From the NCBI GenBank assembly GCA_946887085.1, contig CAMPKG010000001.1, forward strand, positions 1 through 34,361: a stretch of 34,361 bases of DNA. Direction: 5' to 3'. The notes beneath the pieces are model-generated. The model made no database searches. It was given only the letters and a program-made list of their open reading frames with translations, and was not told where the DNA came from. A program made the position numbers and the translations under genes. How positions within the stretch are numbered: position 1 is the stretch's first letter; each line of letters begins with the position of its first letter. Source of the stretch: an uncultured Sphingobacteriales bacterium (GTDB lineage Bacteria > Bacteroidota > Bacteroidia > Chitinophagales > Chitinophagaceae). This document shows positions 26,328-34,265 of the stretch, one piece after another.

Positions 26328-26969
26328 CCATTGAACCGTCAGGTAGTCCGCACGACCGTTTGTCGCCGCCAGTACTATATACCCGATTTTAGACCCTGCG
26401 ATATACTTTGCAGGCACTTCAAATAGTTTTATACCATTGGCATAGCCCATCCAGTAGTTGCCAACCTGTTCCAATTCTATATCATTCCAACCCGGTTGAA
26501 TAGCATCGCTGAATTGCCAGTCAAGTATGGTGCTTACTTGTGTATTGGCGTCACCTTCCTTGTAAAGCGCAAAATATCCCTGGTCGTCAATAAACAGTGA
26601 ATATCCGTAATCGCTGTTGGAGACACCGAAGGCAAGCCCCATGGCATTATCGGAAGTTATCCTTGTCTGTATCAGGAAATCGCGCCTGAGATTGGCGCCC
26701 GTGAGTATAGCTACCGTGTTGGTCCCGTCATTTACCGGGTCGTAAGTATAATTAAGCGTCCCGCCGCTGATATTCACAAAAGCTGAATTCTCCGGATCGC
26801 TGAACGACCAGTTGTGTATATCCCTGTCAAAGTCGTCGTTGAATGAGTATTGATAGCCAACAGGCGGTGGTGGAGCAGGGGGATTTGGTTCCGGCGTATA
26901 ATATTCATTCTTCACGCAGGAAACCAGTAACGTAGATGCTGCAAACAGCAGAACTAATTTCGATCTCAT
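26325..26969 (-). CDS. Lipoprotein with concanavalin-like jelly-roll domain
   Basis: The 214-residue protein starts with a lipoprotein signal (MRSKLVLLFAASTLLVSC, Cys18), followed by a Pro-rich linker (PEPNPPAPPPP, residues about 27-37). The rest (about 40-214) has the repeated strands of a LamG/concanavalin-like jelly-roll: FDRDIHNWSF, the FGVSNSDYGYSLFIDDQGYFALY segment, WNDIELEQVGNYWMGYANGIKLFEV. Such domains bind sugars or act as structural modules. The function is unknown. It is a single gene convergent with the signalling operon. Confidence 0.82.
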   Translation of the reverse strand: MRSKLVLLFAASTLLVSCVKNEYYTPEPNPPAPPPPVGYQYSFNDDFDRDIHNWSFSDPENSAFVNISGGTLNYTYDPVNDGTNTVAILTGANLRRDFLIQTRITSDNAMGLAFGVSNSDYGYSLFIDDQGYFALYKEGDANTQVSTILDWQFSDAIQPGWNDIELEQVGNYWMGYANGIKLFEVPAKYIAGSKIGYIVLAATNGRADYLTVQW

Positions 26970-27150
26970 TGAATAAATGCTTGTAATGTCTGTAATAAGT
27001 AAAAGGCAACAAACATGCCATTCCTTAGACTTGGCAAATAGGGCAAAGGTTTATTTAACAAGGCTGTAACAGTATGCGATTTTGGATTAATATTAACCCC
27101 CATGGGTCTGATGTTTTTTCACTGGTAGGGCGAAGACAAAATAGAAGACG

Positions 27151-27555
27151 ATGAGAATGGTGATGTTGTGGATTGCAGTGGCCTTAGGTATAGCGGCATG
27201 CAATAAGGTAGATAGACAGAAAACATTGGATACAGTAACAACGGAGGACAGCATTGCAAGTCCGTATCTTGATCTTAACACCGGTAAAACACTGGAGGTA
27301 ATGCACGATACAGAAACCGGCTATGTGCTGAATGCTGAAACAGGGGCGCCAGTGGATATTTACATAAATATGAACACCATGGATACTTTCTATGGCCGGA
27401 CTAACACAGTGGTAAATAATGCAGTGCGCGAAAACGAATATGGCTACTATGAGCTCAACGAATCGCGGATACGATGGGAAGACGACAGACTGGTAGTGAA
27501 AAGCCCGCCGGATACCATTGCAGCCACAGAGCCCGCGGTCTTGATAGCGCCATAA
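27151..27555 (+). CDS. Small putative lipoprotein
   Basis: A lipoprotein signal (MRMVMLWIAVALGIAAC, Cys17) is followed by about 117 polar residues with the repeated theme LDLNTGKTLEVMHDTETGYVLNAETG, which suggests short beta hairpins in a small periplasmic or surface protein. I do not recognise the family. The start could also be Met3 or Met5. The CsbD gene follows after about 50 nt on the same strand. Confidence 0.7.
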   Translation: MRMVMLWIAVALGIAACNKVDRQKTLDTVTTEDSIASPYLDLNTGKTLEVMHDTETGYVLNAETGAPVDIYINMNTMDTFYGRTNTVVNNAVRENEYGYYELNESRIRWEDDRLVVKSPPDTIAATEPAVLIAP

Positions 27556-27606
27556 TAGCAGGTTGGCACAGTCTTTTATACCATAGTATAAATAAAGCTA
27601 GAAACT

Positions 27607-27798
27607 ATGGATAGGCTTGAATTTCGCGGAAAATGGAACGAATGGAAAGGTAAGATCAAGCAGGCAAATGCGGATTTGACAGATGACGACCTGGACTACC
27701 ATGAAGGTAAAGACGATGAGATGATAGGACGCCTGCAGCAAAAACTGGGTAAGACTCGTGAGCAAGTGATAGATTGGTTGAAATCGTTAGACAGGTAG
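27607..27798 (+). CDS. CsbD-like stress protein
   Basis: The 63-residue protein matches CsbD: an opening [24 protein letters not shown] and a helical end [19 protein letters not shown]. CsbD proteins are general stress proteins of unknown mechanism in many bacteria. The length is normal. A hairpin-like TATACCATAGTATA lies in the leader and a strong terminator lies behind the gene. It is probably expressed alone. Confidence 0.93.
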   Translation: MDRLEFRGKWNEWKGKIKQANADLTDDDLDYHEGKDDEMIGRLQQKLGKTREQVIDWLKSLDR

Positions 27799-27819
27799 GA
27801 GTGTTCCATATCTTTTTAC

Positions 27820-27870
27820 GAAGGGTGGCCACAAGCATCTAATACATGCTGCCATCCTTCTTCTTTTTTT
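27820..27870 (+). terminator. Strong intrinsic terminator of the CsbD gene
   Basis: GAAGGGTGGC (27820-27829) pairs with GCCATCCTTC (27851-27860) with one wobble, an inner AGCAT/ATGCT stem extends it, and TTCTTTTTTT follows. Confidence 0.85.
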
Positions 27871-27879
27871 GTGGAGCCG

Positions 27880-28431
27880 TTACTCTTTTCCGCTCATGCC
27901 TTTAAACTGGTGATGTGTTTCTCTGAACAGAACGTTGAACGTAGTAAGTGAGCCGTAAACTGCAGTGACATACTGTTGAATATCGACCTTCTCTTCATCA
28001 GTAAGTCCTTTATGGGCATTTATTTTCTGCTCTATTAATCTAAGGCGGTCGCGCACCATCACTATTTTGTGAAAGAAGGTTTCAATGGGTACTTCTTTAG
28101 CCTGCAGCGAACTATCTCCCGGTTTTAGTATCATCGATCCGTTATTCCACCTTGTGCCCATCGGTACGATCTGCATCTCGTGCAGGCGCCGCTCTAATAT
28201 ATTGTCCAGGGCTTGTTCTATGTCCGACAAAGTAATTCCGGCAGTACCTGCTTCGCTGCCGCTTTCTTTCGCTTCCAGCAATTTCAGCTCATAGTCCTTG
28301 TTAATACTTTTTGTACCATTTTGCGACTTGAACCATATAGTATATGTTTCACTGGCCGCATCCACGATCACCCCTCTTCCAAAATGTGGATGTTCTACTC
28401 TTGAGCCTATTCCTAATGTTGTTGTTTCCAT
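27880..28431 (-). CDS. Conserved hypothetical protein with SH3/Tudor-like N-terminus
   Basis: The 183-residue cytoplasmic protein begins with GIGSRVEHPHFGRGVIV, resembling the SH3/Tudor-like module at the end of UvrD/PcrA helicases and in CarD-like proteins that bind RNA polymerase. The remainder is mostly helical (LSDIEQALDNILERRLHEM to QQYVTAVYGSLTTFNVLF) and may oligomerise. The function is unknown; a link to transcription or repair is only suggested by the N-terminal module. It is divergent from the small protein at 28515. Confidence 0.8.
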   Translation of the reverse strand: METTTLGIGSRVEHPHFGRGVIVDAASETYTIWFKSQNGTKSINKDYELKLLEAKESGSEAGTAGITLSDIEQALDNILERRLHEMQIVPMGTRWNNGSMILKPGDSSLQAKEVPIETFFHKIVMVRDRLRLIEQKINAHKGLTDEEKVDIQQYVTAVYGSLTTFNVLFRETHHQFKGMSGKE

Positions 28432-28460
28432 AACTTATTTCCGTAAATCATTTCGTGAGC

Positions 28461-28492
28461 TTGTAAATTTATGCAAACATCGGTTACCTTTG
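28461..28492 (+). promoter_or_regulatory. Promoter for the 69-residue protein
   Basis: TTG at 28461-28463, a 21-nt spacer and TACCTTTG at 28485-28492 (TAnnTTTG exact), 22 nt before the ATG at 28515. The minus strand of the same gap serves the hypothetical gene at 27880-28431. Confidence 0.55.
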
Positions 28493-28514
28493 ACACAACC
28501 TCAACATACCAAAT

Positions 28515-28724
28515 ATGGATAGTAGTTTTGTAGTAGTTGCGAAGACAGTAATGGAAAACAGGCAGATGCTCGCAGCGCTCACATATGCCCTCAGCATCAC
28601 CAATCCCGAGTTATATACAGTTTACCAGCAAAAACTTGCAGAGATACAAAAGAGCCAGGAGAAAGATTTCGAAATGATGGACAATGTGCTGCAAAAGCTG
28701 AATGAGAATAAGCAGGAGGAATAA
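28515..28724 (+). CDS. Small helical protein of 69 residues
   Basis: The short protein (VVVAKTVMENRQMLAALTYALS, then YQQKLAEIQKSQEKDFEMM) is soluble and predicted almost wholly helical, with heptad-like spacing that suggests a coiled coil. No family is recognised. A good promoter in front and a perfect 11-bp-stem terminator behind it, with its ATG at a normal distance, support it as a real gene. Confidence 0.7.
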   Translation: MDSSFVVVAKTVMENRQMLAALTYALSITNPELYTVYQQKLAEIQKSQEKDFEMMDNVLQKLNENKQEE

Positions 28725-28736
28725 ACTCAAGAATCA

Positions 28737-28770
28737 AATATAAAAGGCACCATTCGGCGCCTTTTATATT
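28737..28770. terminator. Bidirectional terminator
   Basis: ATATAAAAGGC (28738-28748) pairs with GCCTTTTATAT (28759-28769), and an inner CC/GG pair extends the stem. It separates the small helical gene from the convergent transglutaminase-like gene. Confidence 0.8.
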
Positions 28771-28771
28771 A

Positions 28772-29908
28772 TCAGCCTTGCGGCGCTTTCCTATCCTTTT
28801 TAGGTTTTTCTTTCTTTTCGGTTTTCTCCTTTTTCTCGGGCTTAGCTTCAGCTACTTTCTTCTTTGTTGGTGCTTTGGAAGCTGTTGGTTTTCTCGGCTG
28901 AGGTTTTTTCTTGGCCTTTGCCTGTGGCTTGGGTTTTGGTTTTTTCTTCGCTTTTCCGACGGTGGCCTTATACTGATAAGCCAGCTGATCATTTATGTAA
29001 ATGTTGAACGGATAATCGCCCTCGGTCTTAAATGGCACCTCGACGTACATCATGTTGCCATCAAACGTGTATTTCGCCGGTATCCTGGCGCTGGTGCGGT
29101 TGGTAACACTTACCGATTGGATAAGCGATGGATTCCCAACTTCGAAAACCATCTTTTTAGTTGTGTCGGCCTTGCCACGGATATTTCCTCTCCTGATGCC
29201 CGTTGTAGGATAAACTTCGTTGGTAATGGCACTGGTACCAACTATGGGTGCCTGGGTAAATACTGATTTATTGATCGGTGTATCCAGTAATTGCCATTTT
29301 TTATCAACCGGGAAATGGCTGAGCGCAAACAACTCACGGTCGGTCATAAACCATGCATCTGTAAACTGGGGGGTGAAATACCTGAACTTCCTGTCGGTTT
29401 TGCCTGCAGACCATGGAAGATCCAGGACATACCATACACCGTCGACCTCAACGGCATTCCACGCGTGCTGGTTCCATTTATTGCTTAGCTTTCCTATGTT
29501 GCGTGCATCAAACTTAGCCATGCCTTTTATTACCTGGCTGCGTGTCTGCGACATATCCATCATTGCCTTGAACAGGTTCGCATAACCTTCAGCATTGGTC
29601 GAGCGTTTGTTCAGCGCCTCGGAAGCACTGGGATTGAAATTCCCCGGATGACGCATGCCCCTTGTGTTCACGTCAACATTCGTAGCTATCCAATAGTAGA
29701 TCGCATACACCTGCTCGGCTTTCGGGGCTGTTTTGCTACGGGTAAGCGTGTCCACGATATACTTCAGGTGATGGCCTTCCATAGGGCCAAGGCTATTCAC
29801 GTAATCGCGCACCTTGGCGAAATCATCCCTGTTTATTTTCTGTGCATTAGAGATTTGCGATATTCCTAAAAGCAGGAATGCGGCAAGTATCCAGTTCTTC
29901 ATCATCAA
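28772..29908 (-). CDS. Secreted transglutaminase-like protein lacking the catalytic Cys, with basic tail
   Basis: A signal peptide (MMMKNWILAAFLLLGISQISNAQ) is followed by a transglutaminase-like core (YAIYYWIATNVDVN, the EGYANLFKAMMD segment, QHAWNAVEVDGVWYVLDLPW). His148 and Asp163 of the usual triad are present. The position of the nucleophilic Cys (C-x-G-Y in related proteins) is Ala106, encoded by GCT, so it is probably not a working protease or transglutaminase. Residues about 220-310 look like a beta-sandwich. The last about 60 residues are Lys/Pro-rich (KKKPKPKP, EKKEKTEKKEK). A possible promoter TTTT-N19-TATTTTG lies upstream. It may be a scaffold or binding protein of the envelope. 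Confidence 0.85.
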   Translation of the reverse strand: MMMKNWILAAFLLLGISQISNAQKINRDDFAKVRDYVNSLGPMEGHHLKYIVDTLTRSKTAPKAEQVYAIYYWIATNVDVNTRGMRHPGNFNPSASEALNKRSTNAEGYANLFKAMMDMSQTRSQVIKGMAKFDARNIGKLSNKWNQHAWNAVEVDGVWYVLDLPWSAGKTDRKFRYFTPQFTDAWFMTDRELFALSHFPVDKKWQLLDTPINKSVFTQAPIVGTSAITNEVYPTTGIRRGNIRGKADTTKKMVFEVGNPSLIQSVSVTNRTSARIPAKYTFDGNMMYVEVPFKTEGDYPFNIYINDQLAYQYKATVGKAKKKPKPKPQAKAKKKPQPRKPTASKAPTKKKVAEAKPEKKEKTEKKEKPKKDRKAPQG

Positions 29909-29977
29909 TGGTTAATATCCCAAAATAAGGCTTTGTTTTTATAACTAAAAGCGTTTCAACGCATTAATATTTTCGGC

Positions 29978-30454
29978 CTATACTGCGCCTGCACTGGCAT
30001 ATTGCTGGCTGGTACAATATGCCATTAGCAGCATTAACACCGGCATATCGTTGTTCCGGACCAGGTCGTCGGTGGTCACCTCAAAAACGTAGCTTAGCTT
30101 CGTCCATTCATAGCGCTGTTTTACCTGTGCCACCCGCTGGTCGCCCTGCATCAAAACAAAGCTTCGCATCCAGAATCCTGACCATTTATATTGGTAATTG
30201 ATGCCATTCAGGGTAATATGGAAATGCCCTTTCCAGTTCATCTTTAGCTCACCTATCTTATGTTCTGCCCTTACCAGCTCGTAGGCTGACTGCCAGAACC
30301 CCGACGTCACGATCTCGCAGGATTCGGAATTTACCAGCGAGATAGTAGCTTTTTTTGAATACCAGTGGTGAAACTCCAGGTGCCCTAAAAGGTTGTCATT
30401 TTCATCGTTCAGCGTAAATCCCTTGTTCCTGTTGCCTTTTACTGTGTACATCAT
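29978..30454 (-). CDS. LURP-one/Tubby C-terminal-like protein
   Basis: The 158-residue soluble protein shows the ladder of beta strands of a LURP-one-related/Tubby-like fold: MYTVKGNRNKGFTLNDENDNLLGHLEF, the ELKMNWKGHFHITLNGINYQYKW segment and a C-terminal hydrophobic helix (MPVLMLLMAYC). Such domains are thought to bind lipids, but for this one that is inference from pattern only. No signal peptide. It is divergent from the DUF5995 gene. Only a weak hairpin lies behind it. Confidence 0.65.
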   Translation of the reverse strand: MMYTVKGNRNKGFTLNDENDNLLGHLEFHHWYSKKATISLVNSESCEIVTSGFWQSAYELVRAEHKIGELKMNWKGHFHITLNGINYQYKWSGFWMRSFVLMQGDQRVAQVKQRYEWTKLSYVFEVTTDDLVRNNDMPVLMLLMAYCTSQQYASAGAV

Positions 30455-30532
30455 ACGCGCGGTTTCGATTTAAATTACAAAATTCTCCGCTATTCGCTAT
30501 CTCATATCAAACCTTATTGTTATTTTTCTGCT

Positions 30533-31339
30533 ATGCAGCAAAGTATTGATACCATTATTGCTGATCTCGAAACCATTATCGCCGAGTGCATCGCTGAAAA
30601 CAATAAGGCCGGTTATTTCGCCGTTTTGTACCATCGCGTTACCTGCCGCATAAAGGAAGGGATAGAGAAGAGCGAGTTTGAAGACAACCCCCGCATGGAG
30701 CGGCTTGATATCTTGTTTGCCAACCGCTACCTTGATGCATGGAAGGCATGGCGCAGCGGTGGTAAGCCTACAGCGTCCTGGCAGGCAGCATTTACTGCTA
30801 TCGAAGAGAACGATCACATAATACTCCAGCACCTCCTCATGGGCATCAACGCCCATATCAATCTCGACCTGGGCATAGCTGCAGCGGAAACTATGAAGGG
30901 CTACCCGATGCAAGGCGTACAAAAGGACTTCAACAGCATCAATGTCATCCTTGCTGCATTGGTCGATGAGGTGCAGGACAACATCGGCAAGGTTTCCCCG
31001 CTCATGTTCCTTGTCGATACTTTCTGCAAGGGCTACGACGAAATGCTTGTCTGCTTTAGCATAGATACTGCCCGCGAAGGTTCCTGGTGGTTTGCCAATG
31101 AGCTTTCAGCCCAATCAGGCGATGCCTATATCAATTGTGTCAAAGAGCGTGACCGCCGGATAGCGCAAATTGCAAATGATATCATTACTCCAAAAAGCAG
31201 TAAACTTTTGGTTTTCCTTCTGACAGTGGTGCGCTGGTTCGAATGGCAACGCCCCGGCAAAGTGATCGGCAAGCTTAAGTACGTGGTGAAGCAAGCCACC
31301 GACGAAATTGTTGTGACGGATCTGCAACCAACTCCATAG
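30533..31339 (+). CDS. DUF5995 family protein
   Basis: The 268-residue helical protein has the DUF5995 pattern: AVLYHRVTCRIKEGIE, the MGINAHINLDLGIAAAE segment, QKDFNSINVILAALVDEVQ, and the ARWWAW-like position here read as AREGSWWFANEL. The His/Asn/Asp arrangement in INAHINLDL looks like a metal or active site, but the role is unknown. TATTTTTC at 30521-30528 lies 4 nt before the ATG and may be a -7 box for a leaderless or very short-leader mRNA. A 21-bp terminator hairpin closes the gene. Confidence 0.88.
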   Translation: MQQSIDTIIADLETIIAECIAENNKAGYFAVLYHRVTCRIKEGIEKSEFEDNPRMERLDILFANRYLDAWKAWRSGGKPTASWQAAFTAIEENDHIILQHLLMGINAHINLDLGIAAAETMKGYPMQGVQKDFNSINVILAALVDEVQDNIGKVSPLMFLVDTFCKGYDEMLVCFSIDTAREGSWWFANELSAQSGDAYINCVKERDRRIAQIANDIITPKSSKLLVFLLTVVRWFEWQRPGKVIGKLKYVVKQATDEIVVTDLQPTP

Positions 31340-31348
31340 CATCGTCTT

Positions 31349-31394
31349 ACCTCATAAGTAAAAAGCCGCGTGAGCGGCTTTTTACTTATGAGGT
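31349..31394. terminator. Perfect 21-bp bidirectional terminator overlapping the parE stop
   Basis: 31349-31369 and 31374-31394 are exact reverse complements with a GTGA loop; the core GCCGC/GCGGC is flanked by A5/T5 runs. The 3' arm contains the last two codons and stop codon of the convergent parE gene, so one element ends both genes. Confidence 0.9.
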
Positions 31395-33602
31395 AACTTC
31401 TTCTACTATCGATGCAACTTCCTCGGCAAGGTCTTTCTCCACTCGCAGGTTGTCGATGATAAACACCTGGCGCTGTGGCGTGTTCTTGCCCATGTAATAT
31501 TCCAGCAGCTTCTGTATCTGCGCATCGTGGCTGAGCAGTACAGGCTCTTTACGCATGTCCTCCCCAATGAACTGGGCAAACTCCTCCGGCGAGATCTCAC
31601 CCAGGCCTTTGAATCGCGTGATCTCTGGTTTCGTGCCTAGTTCAGCTATTGCGCGCCTGCGCTCTTCGTCGGTATAGCAGTAAATGGTCTTTTGTTTGTT
31701 GCGCACGCGGAACAAAGGTGTGTCGAGTACGAACACATGCCCGTTCTTTACCAGGTCGGGGAAGAACTGGAGAAAGAAGGTCATGATCAGCAGGCGGATG
31801 TGCATACCGTCCACATCAGCATCGGTAGCGATGATGATGTTGTTGTAGCGCAGGCCTTCCATTCCTTCTTCAATATTCAGCGCATGCTGCAGCAGGTTGA
31901 ACTCTTCGTTCTCATACACCACCTTCTTGGTAAGGCCATAACAGTTAAGCGGCTTACCGCGCAGACTGAATACTGCCTGGGTTTCCACCTGGCGGCTCTT
32001 GGTTATCGATCCGCTTGCAGAATCGCCCTCGGTGATGAAGATGGTACTCTCCAGCTGCTTTTGCGTAAATTCTTCTTTGTTCTTGCTCGGCGGCTCGTCA
32101 TTCAGGTGAATGCGGCAGTCGCGGAGTTTCTTGTTGTGCAGGTTGGCTTTCTTGGCGCGCTCATTGGCCAGCTTGCGGATGCCCGATAGCTCTTTACGCT
32201 CACGCTCGCTTTGCTCGATGCGTTTTTTCAGCGCTTCGGCAATAGATGCATTCTTATGCAGGAAGTTGTCCAGCTCTTTCGAGAGGAAATCGAGCACGAA
32301 GGATTTCATCGAAGGGCCACCGTCCCAAACGTATTGAGAACCCAGTTTGGTTTTGGTCTGCGATTCGAACACAGGCTCCTGCACACGCACACTCACCGCC
32401 GCGCAAATGCTTTGGCGAACGTCAGCAGCATCATAATCCTTCTTAAAGAAATCGCGGATGACCTTTACATAGGCCTCGCGGAAAGCTGCCTGGTGCGTAC
32501 CCCCCTGTGTTGTATGCTGCCCGTTCACGAAAGAGTAGATGTCCTCGCCATAGTCTCCGGTGTGCGTGAGGGCCAGTTCTATGTCCTCACCTTTCAGGTG
32601 TATGATGGGGTAGCGTAATGTTTCAGGATTAGTGCGGCGCTGCAGCAGGTCGAGCAGGCCATTCTTCGATAGATAGTTCTTACCATTCAGGTTCAATGTC
32701 AGTCCTGCATTCAGGTAGCAGTAGTTCCAGATCTGGTTCTCTATGTATTCGTGTATGAAGTGGTAGTTCTTAAAAACAGTATCATCCGGCGTAAACAATA
32801 CATGCGTTCCGTTAGGTTCACTTGTTGTTGTTTCTTTATGCTCTTTGGTTAGTATGCCTTTCTCAAACTCGGCTACTTTCATTTTGCCCTCGCGGAACGC
32901 AGATACTTTGAAGTAAGTGCTCAGCGCGTTAACCGCCTTGGTACCCACACCGTTCAAACCAACAGATTTCTGGAAGGCTTTACTATCGTATTTGGCGCCC
33001 GTGTTTATCTTGCTCACCACATCTACCACCTTACCAAGTGGTATGCCGCGGCCATAGTCGCGAATGGAAACTGTCCCATCCTGTACCGATATCTCCACTT
33101 TCTTGCCATATCCCATCGTATATTCGTCGATGCAGTTATCTACAACCTCTTTCAGTAGTATGTAGATACCATCATCCATACTGCTGCCATCGCCCAGCTT
33201 GCCTATATACATACCAGGGCGCAGACGGATGTGTTCCCGCCAGTCCAGCGACCGGATACTTTCTTCAGTATATTGATTTGTAGTCGTTTCTGCCATTTCT
33301 TTCTTCTTTCCTTTCTGCAAAGAAATAGAATTAGCCGAATTCTGGGCCTTCCCTTTCGCCGCTGGCTTTGGTTGTGCATAATTCTTCGGTTTTTCCACAA
33401 CCAGGATGGTGGCCTTTTTAGCGGCAGGTTTCACGGCTTTTTTAGCCGGCGACTTCAGTGCTTTTGCCTTGGCCGGCGCCGGTTTTGCCTTTGCCGTAGC
33501 CTTTTTGCCCGCAGCGGAAGTTTTTTTCGTCGGTGCAGCCTTTTTTGCCGCGGTCGGTTTGGCTTTGACCTTGGTTGTTTTCTTTGATGCAGTTTTCTTC
33601 AT
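31386..33602 (-). CDS. parE: DNA topoisomerase IV subunit B (ParE) with histone-H1-like N-terminal extension
   Basis: From Met103 (ATG at 33296) the protein is a normal type IIA topoisomerase B subunit: GHKL ATPase ([30 protein letters not shown]), transducer domain, and TOPRIM with EGDSASG (Glu525) and DADVDG (Asp594, 596, 598), the metal site for DNA cleavage. EGDSASG is the form of the Bacteroidota ParE-like proteins. Upstream the frame stays open for 102 codons to the ATG at 33602 and encodes a Lys/Ala/Pro-rich tail ([20 protein letters not shown] and similar) like histone H1. Its consistent composition argues that it is translated, but a start at 33296 cannot be excluded. ParE unlinks replicated chromosomes with ParC. 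parC is not in the window. Confidence 0.93.
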   Translation of the reverse strand: MKKTASKKTTKVKAKPTAAKKAAPTKKTSAAGKKATAKAKPAPAKAKALKSPAKKAVKPAAKKATILVVEKPKNYAQPKPAAKGKAQNSANSISLQKGKKKEMAETTTNQYTEESIRSLDWREHIRLRPGMYIGKLGDGSSMDDGIYILLKEVVDNCIDEYTMGYGKKVEISVQDGTVSIRDYGRGIPLGKVVDVVSKINTGAKYDSKAFQKSVGLNGVGTKAVNALSTYFKVSAFREGKMKVAEFEKGILTKEHKETTTSEPNGTHVLFTPDDTVFKNYHFIHEYIENQIWNYCYLNAGLTLNLNGKNYLSKNGLLDLLQRRTNPETLRYPIIHLKGEDIELALTHTGDYGEDIYSFVNGQHTTQGGTHQAAFREAYVKVIRDFFKKDYDAADVRQSICAAVSVRVQEPVFESQTKTKLGSQYVWDGGPSMKSFVLDFLSKELDNFLHKNASIAEALKKRIEQSERERKELSGIRKLANERAKKANLHNKKLRDCRIHLNDEPPSKNKEEFTQKQLESTIFITEGDSASGSITKSRQVETQAVFSLRGKPLNCYGLTKKVVYENEEFNLLQHALNIEEGMEGLRYNNIIIATDADVDGMHIRLLIMTFFLQFFPDLVKNGHVFVLDTPLFRVRNKQKTIYCYTDEERRRAIAELGTKPEITRFKGLGEISPEEFAQFIGEDMRKEPVLLSHDAQIQKLLEYYMGKNTPQRQVFIIDNLRVEKDLAEEVASIVEEVTS

Positions 33603-33660
33603 ATCACAATTCCTTATGTTATGGCGGGTTCATATTAGCTTAAAAGCTGTGCCGCGGTTG

Positions 33661-33860
33661 TCTGAACCTCAGGTTAATCGAGATTAGGCTGATTGTACTG
33701 TTTCTTTATTTTTCATGATTAATCGGCTTAATCGGACTTCCCGATAGCCATCGGGACTGAGGTTCAGACTGAATTTGTTATAAAATGTTGTCGATAATGG
33801 GATGTTTTTTCATTTTCTGGTCAATCAGCCTAATCGGTCTAATCTGAGGTTCAGACTGAA
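33661..33860. repeat. Three copies of a TGAGGTTCAGA motif in inverted and direct order
   Basis: Copy A (33661-33694) is on the minus strand; copies B (33717-33773) and C (33823-33860) are on the plus strand. CTGAGGTTCAGACTGAA is exact in B (33757-33773) and C (33844-33860), and its first 12 bases occur reversed in A. AATCAGCCTAATC occurs in A (reversed) and C. A and C form a large imperfect inverted repeat. Confidence 0.7.
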
Positions 33861-33867
33861 ACTGTTC

Positions 33868-33883
33868 TCCCGCAAGTGCGGGA
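33868..33883. repeat. TCCCGCA-type palindrome
   Basis: TCCCGCAAGTGCGGGA: 7-bp arms around AG. It is the same design as the perfect palindrome at 8548-8563. Confidence 0.6.
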
Positions 33884-34090
33884 TTCCAGTTTCGTACCCT
33901 GAAAATGATAATAAAAGTGTCGATTTGGGTGTTTTTCAAAACACAACATTTCGAGTTTGTTGTCTGTGATCGGTGCTGGTAAAGGGTTTGAGTTCATATC
34001 GCGATAATTTAATTTGATAATGGTTGTTGTCGGGTCATTCGCGGGTTAACCTCACCCCGACGAGCACGGGCTTCGCCCTCGCCCGTCATC

Positions 34091-34112
34091 CCTCTCCTAA
34101 AAACAGGAGAGG
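34091..34112. repeat. CCTCTCCT hairpin
   Basis: CCTCTCCT pairs with AGGAGAGG around AAAAAC (8-bp stem). A related hairpin in reverse orientation, CTCCTGTTTTTAGGAG, lies at 34250-34265, so the pair flanks about 140 nt of AT-rich DNA. Confidence 0.6.
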
Positions 34113-34249
34113 CACTCGTGTTTTCGTTATTGAGAACCTTTGCCAATGCATTTCTTTCAGTTTTTCGTCAAATATTTATTGCAAGGTATTCATGTCATAT
34201 GGTGATAATATTATTTGTTAATAATTGTTGTTGCAGTGGTAAGCCCCCT

Positions 34250-34265
34250 CTCCTGTTTTTAGGAG
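34250..34265. repeat. CTCCT hairpin, inverted partner
   Basis: CTCCT-GTTTTT-AGGAG; its loop is the complement of the AAAAAC loop of the hairpin at 34091-34112, so the two are inverted copies. Confidence 0.55.

Noticed and set aside
28778..29266. 162-residue plus-strand frame opposite the transglutaminase-like gene
   Set aside because: Its Phe/Leu/Ser composition comes from the antisense of the Lys/Pro tail.
29940..29970. Possible terminator GCGT-TGAA-ACGC after the LURP-one-like gene
   Set aside because: Four-base stem with mismatched extension; not convincing.
34024..34221. 65-residue open frame in the terminal repeat region
   Set aside because: It crosses a hairpin, has Arg/Pro-rich then AT-rich composition and matches no gene pattern; more likely translated repeat DNA.
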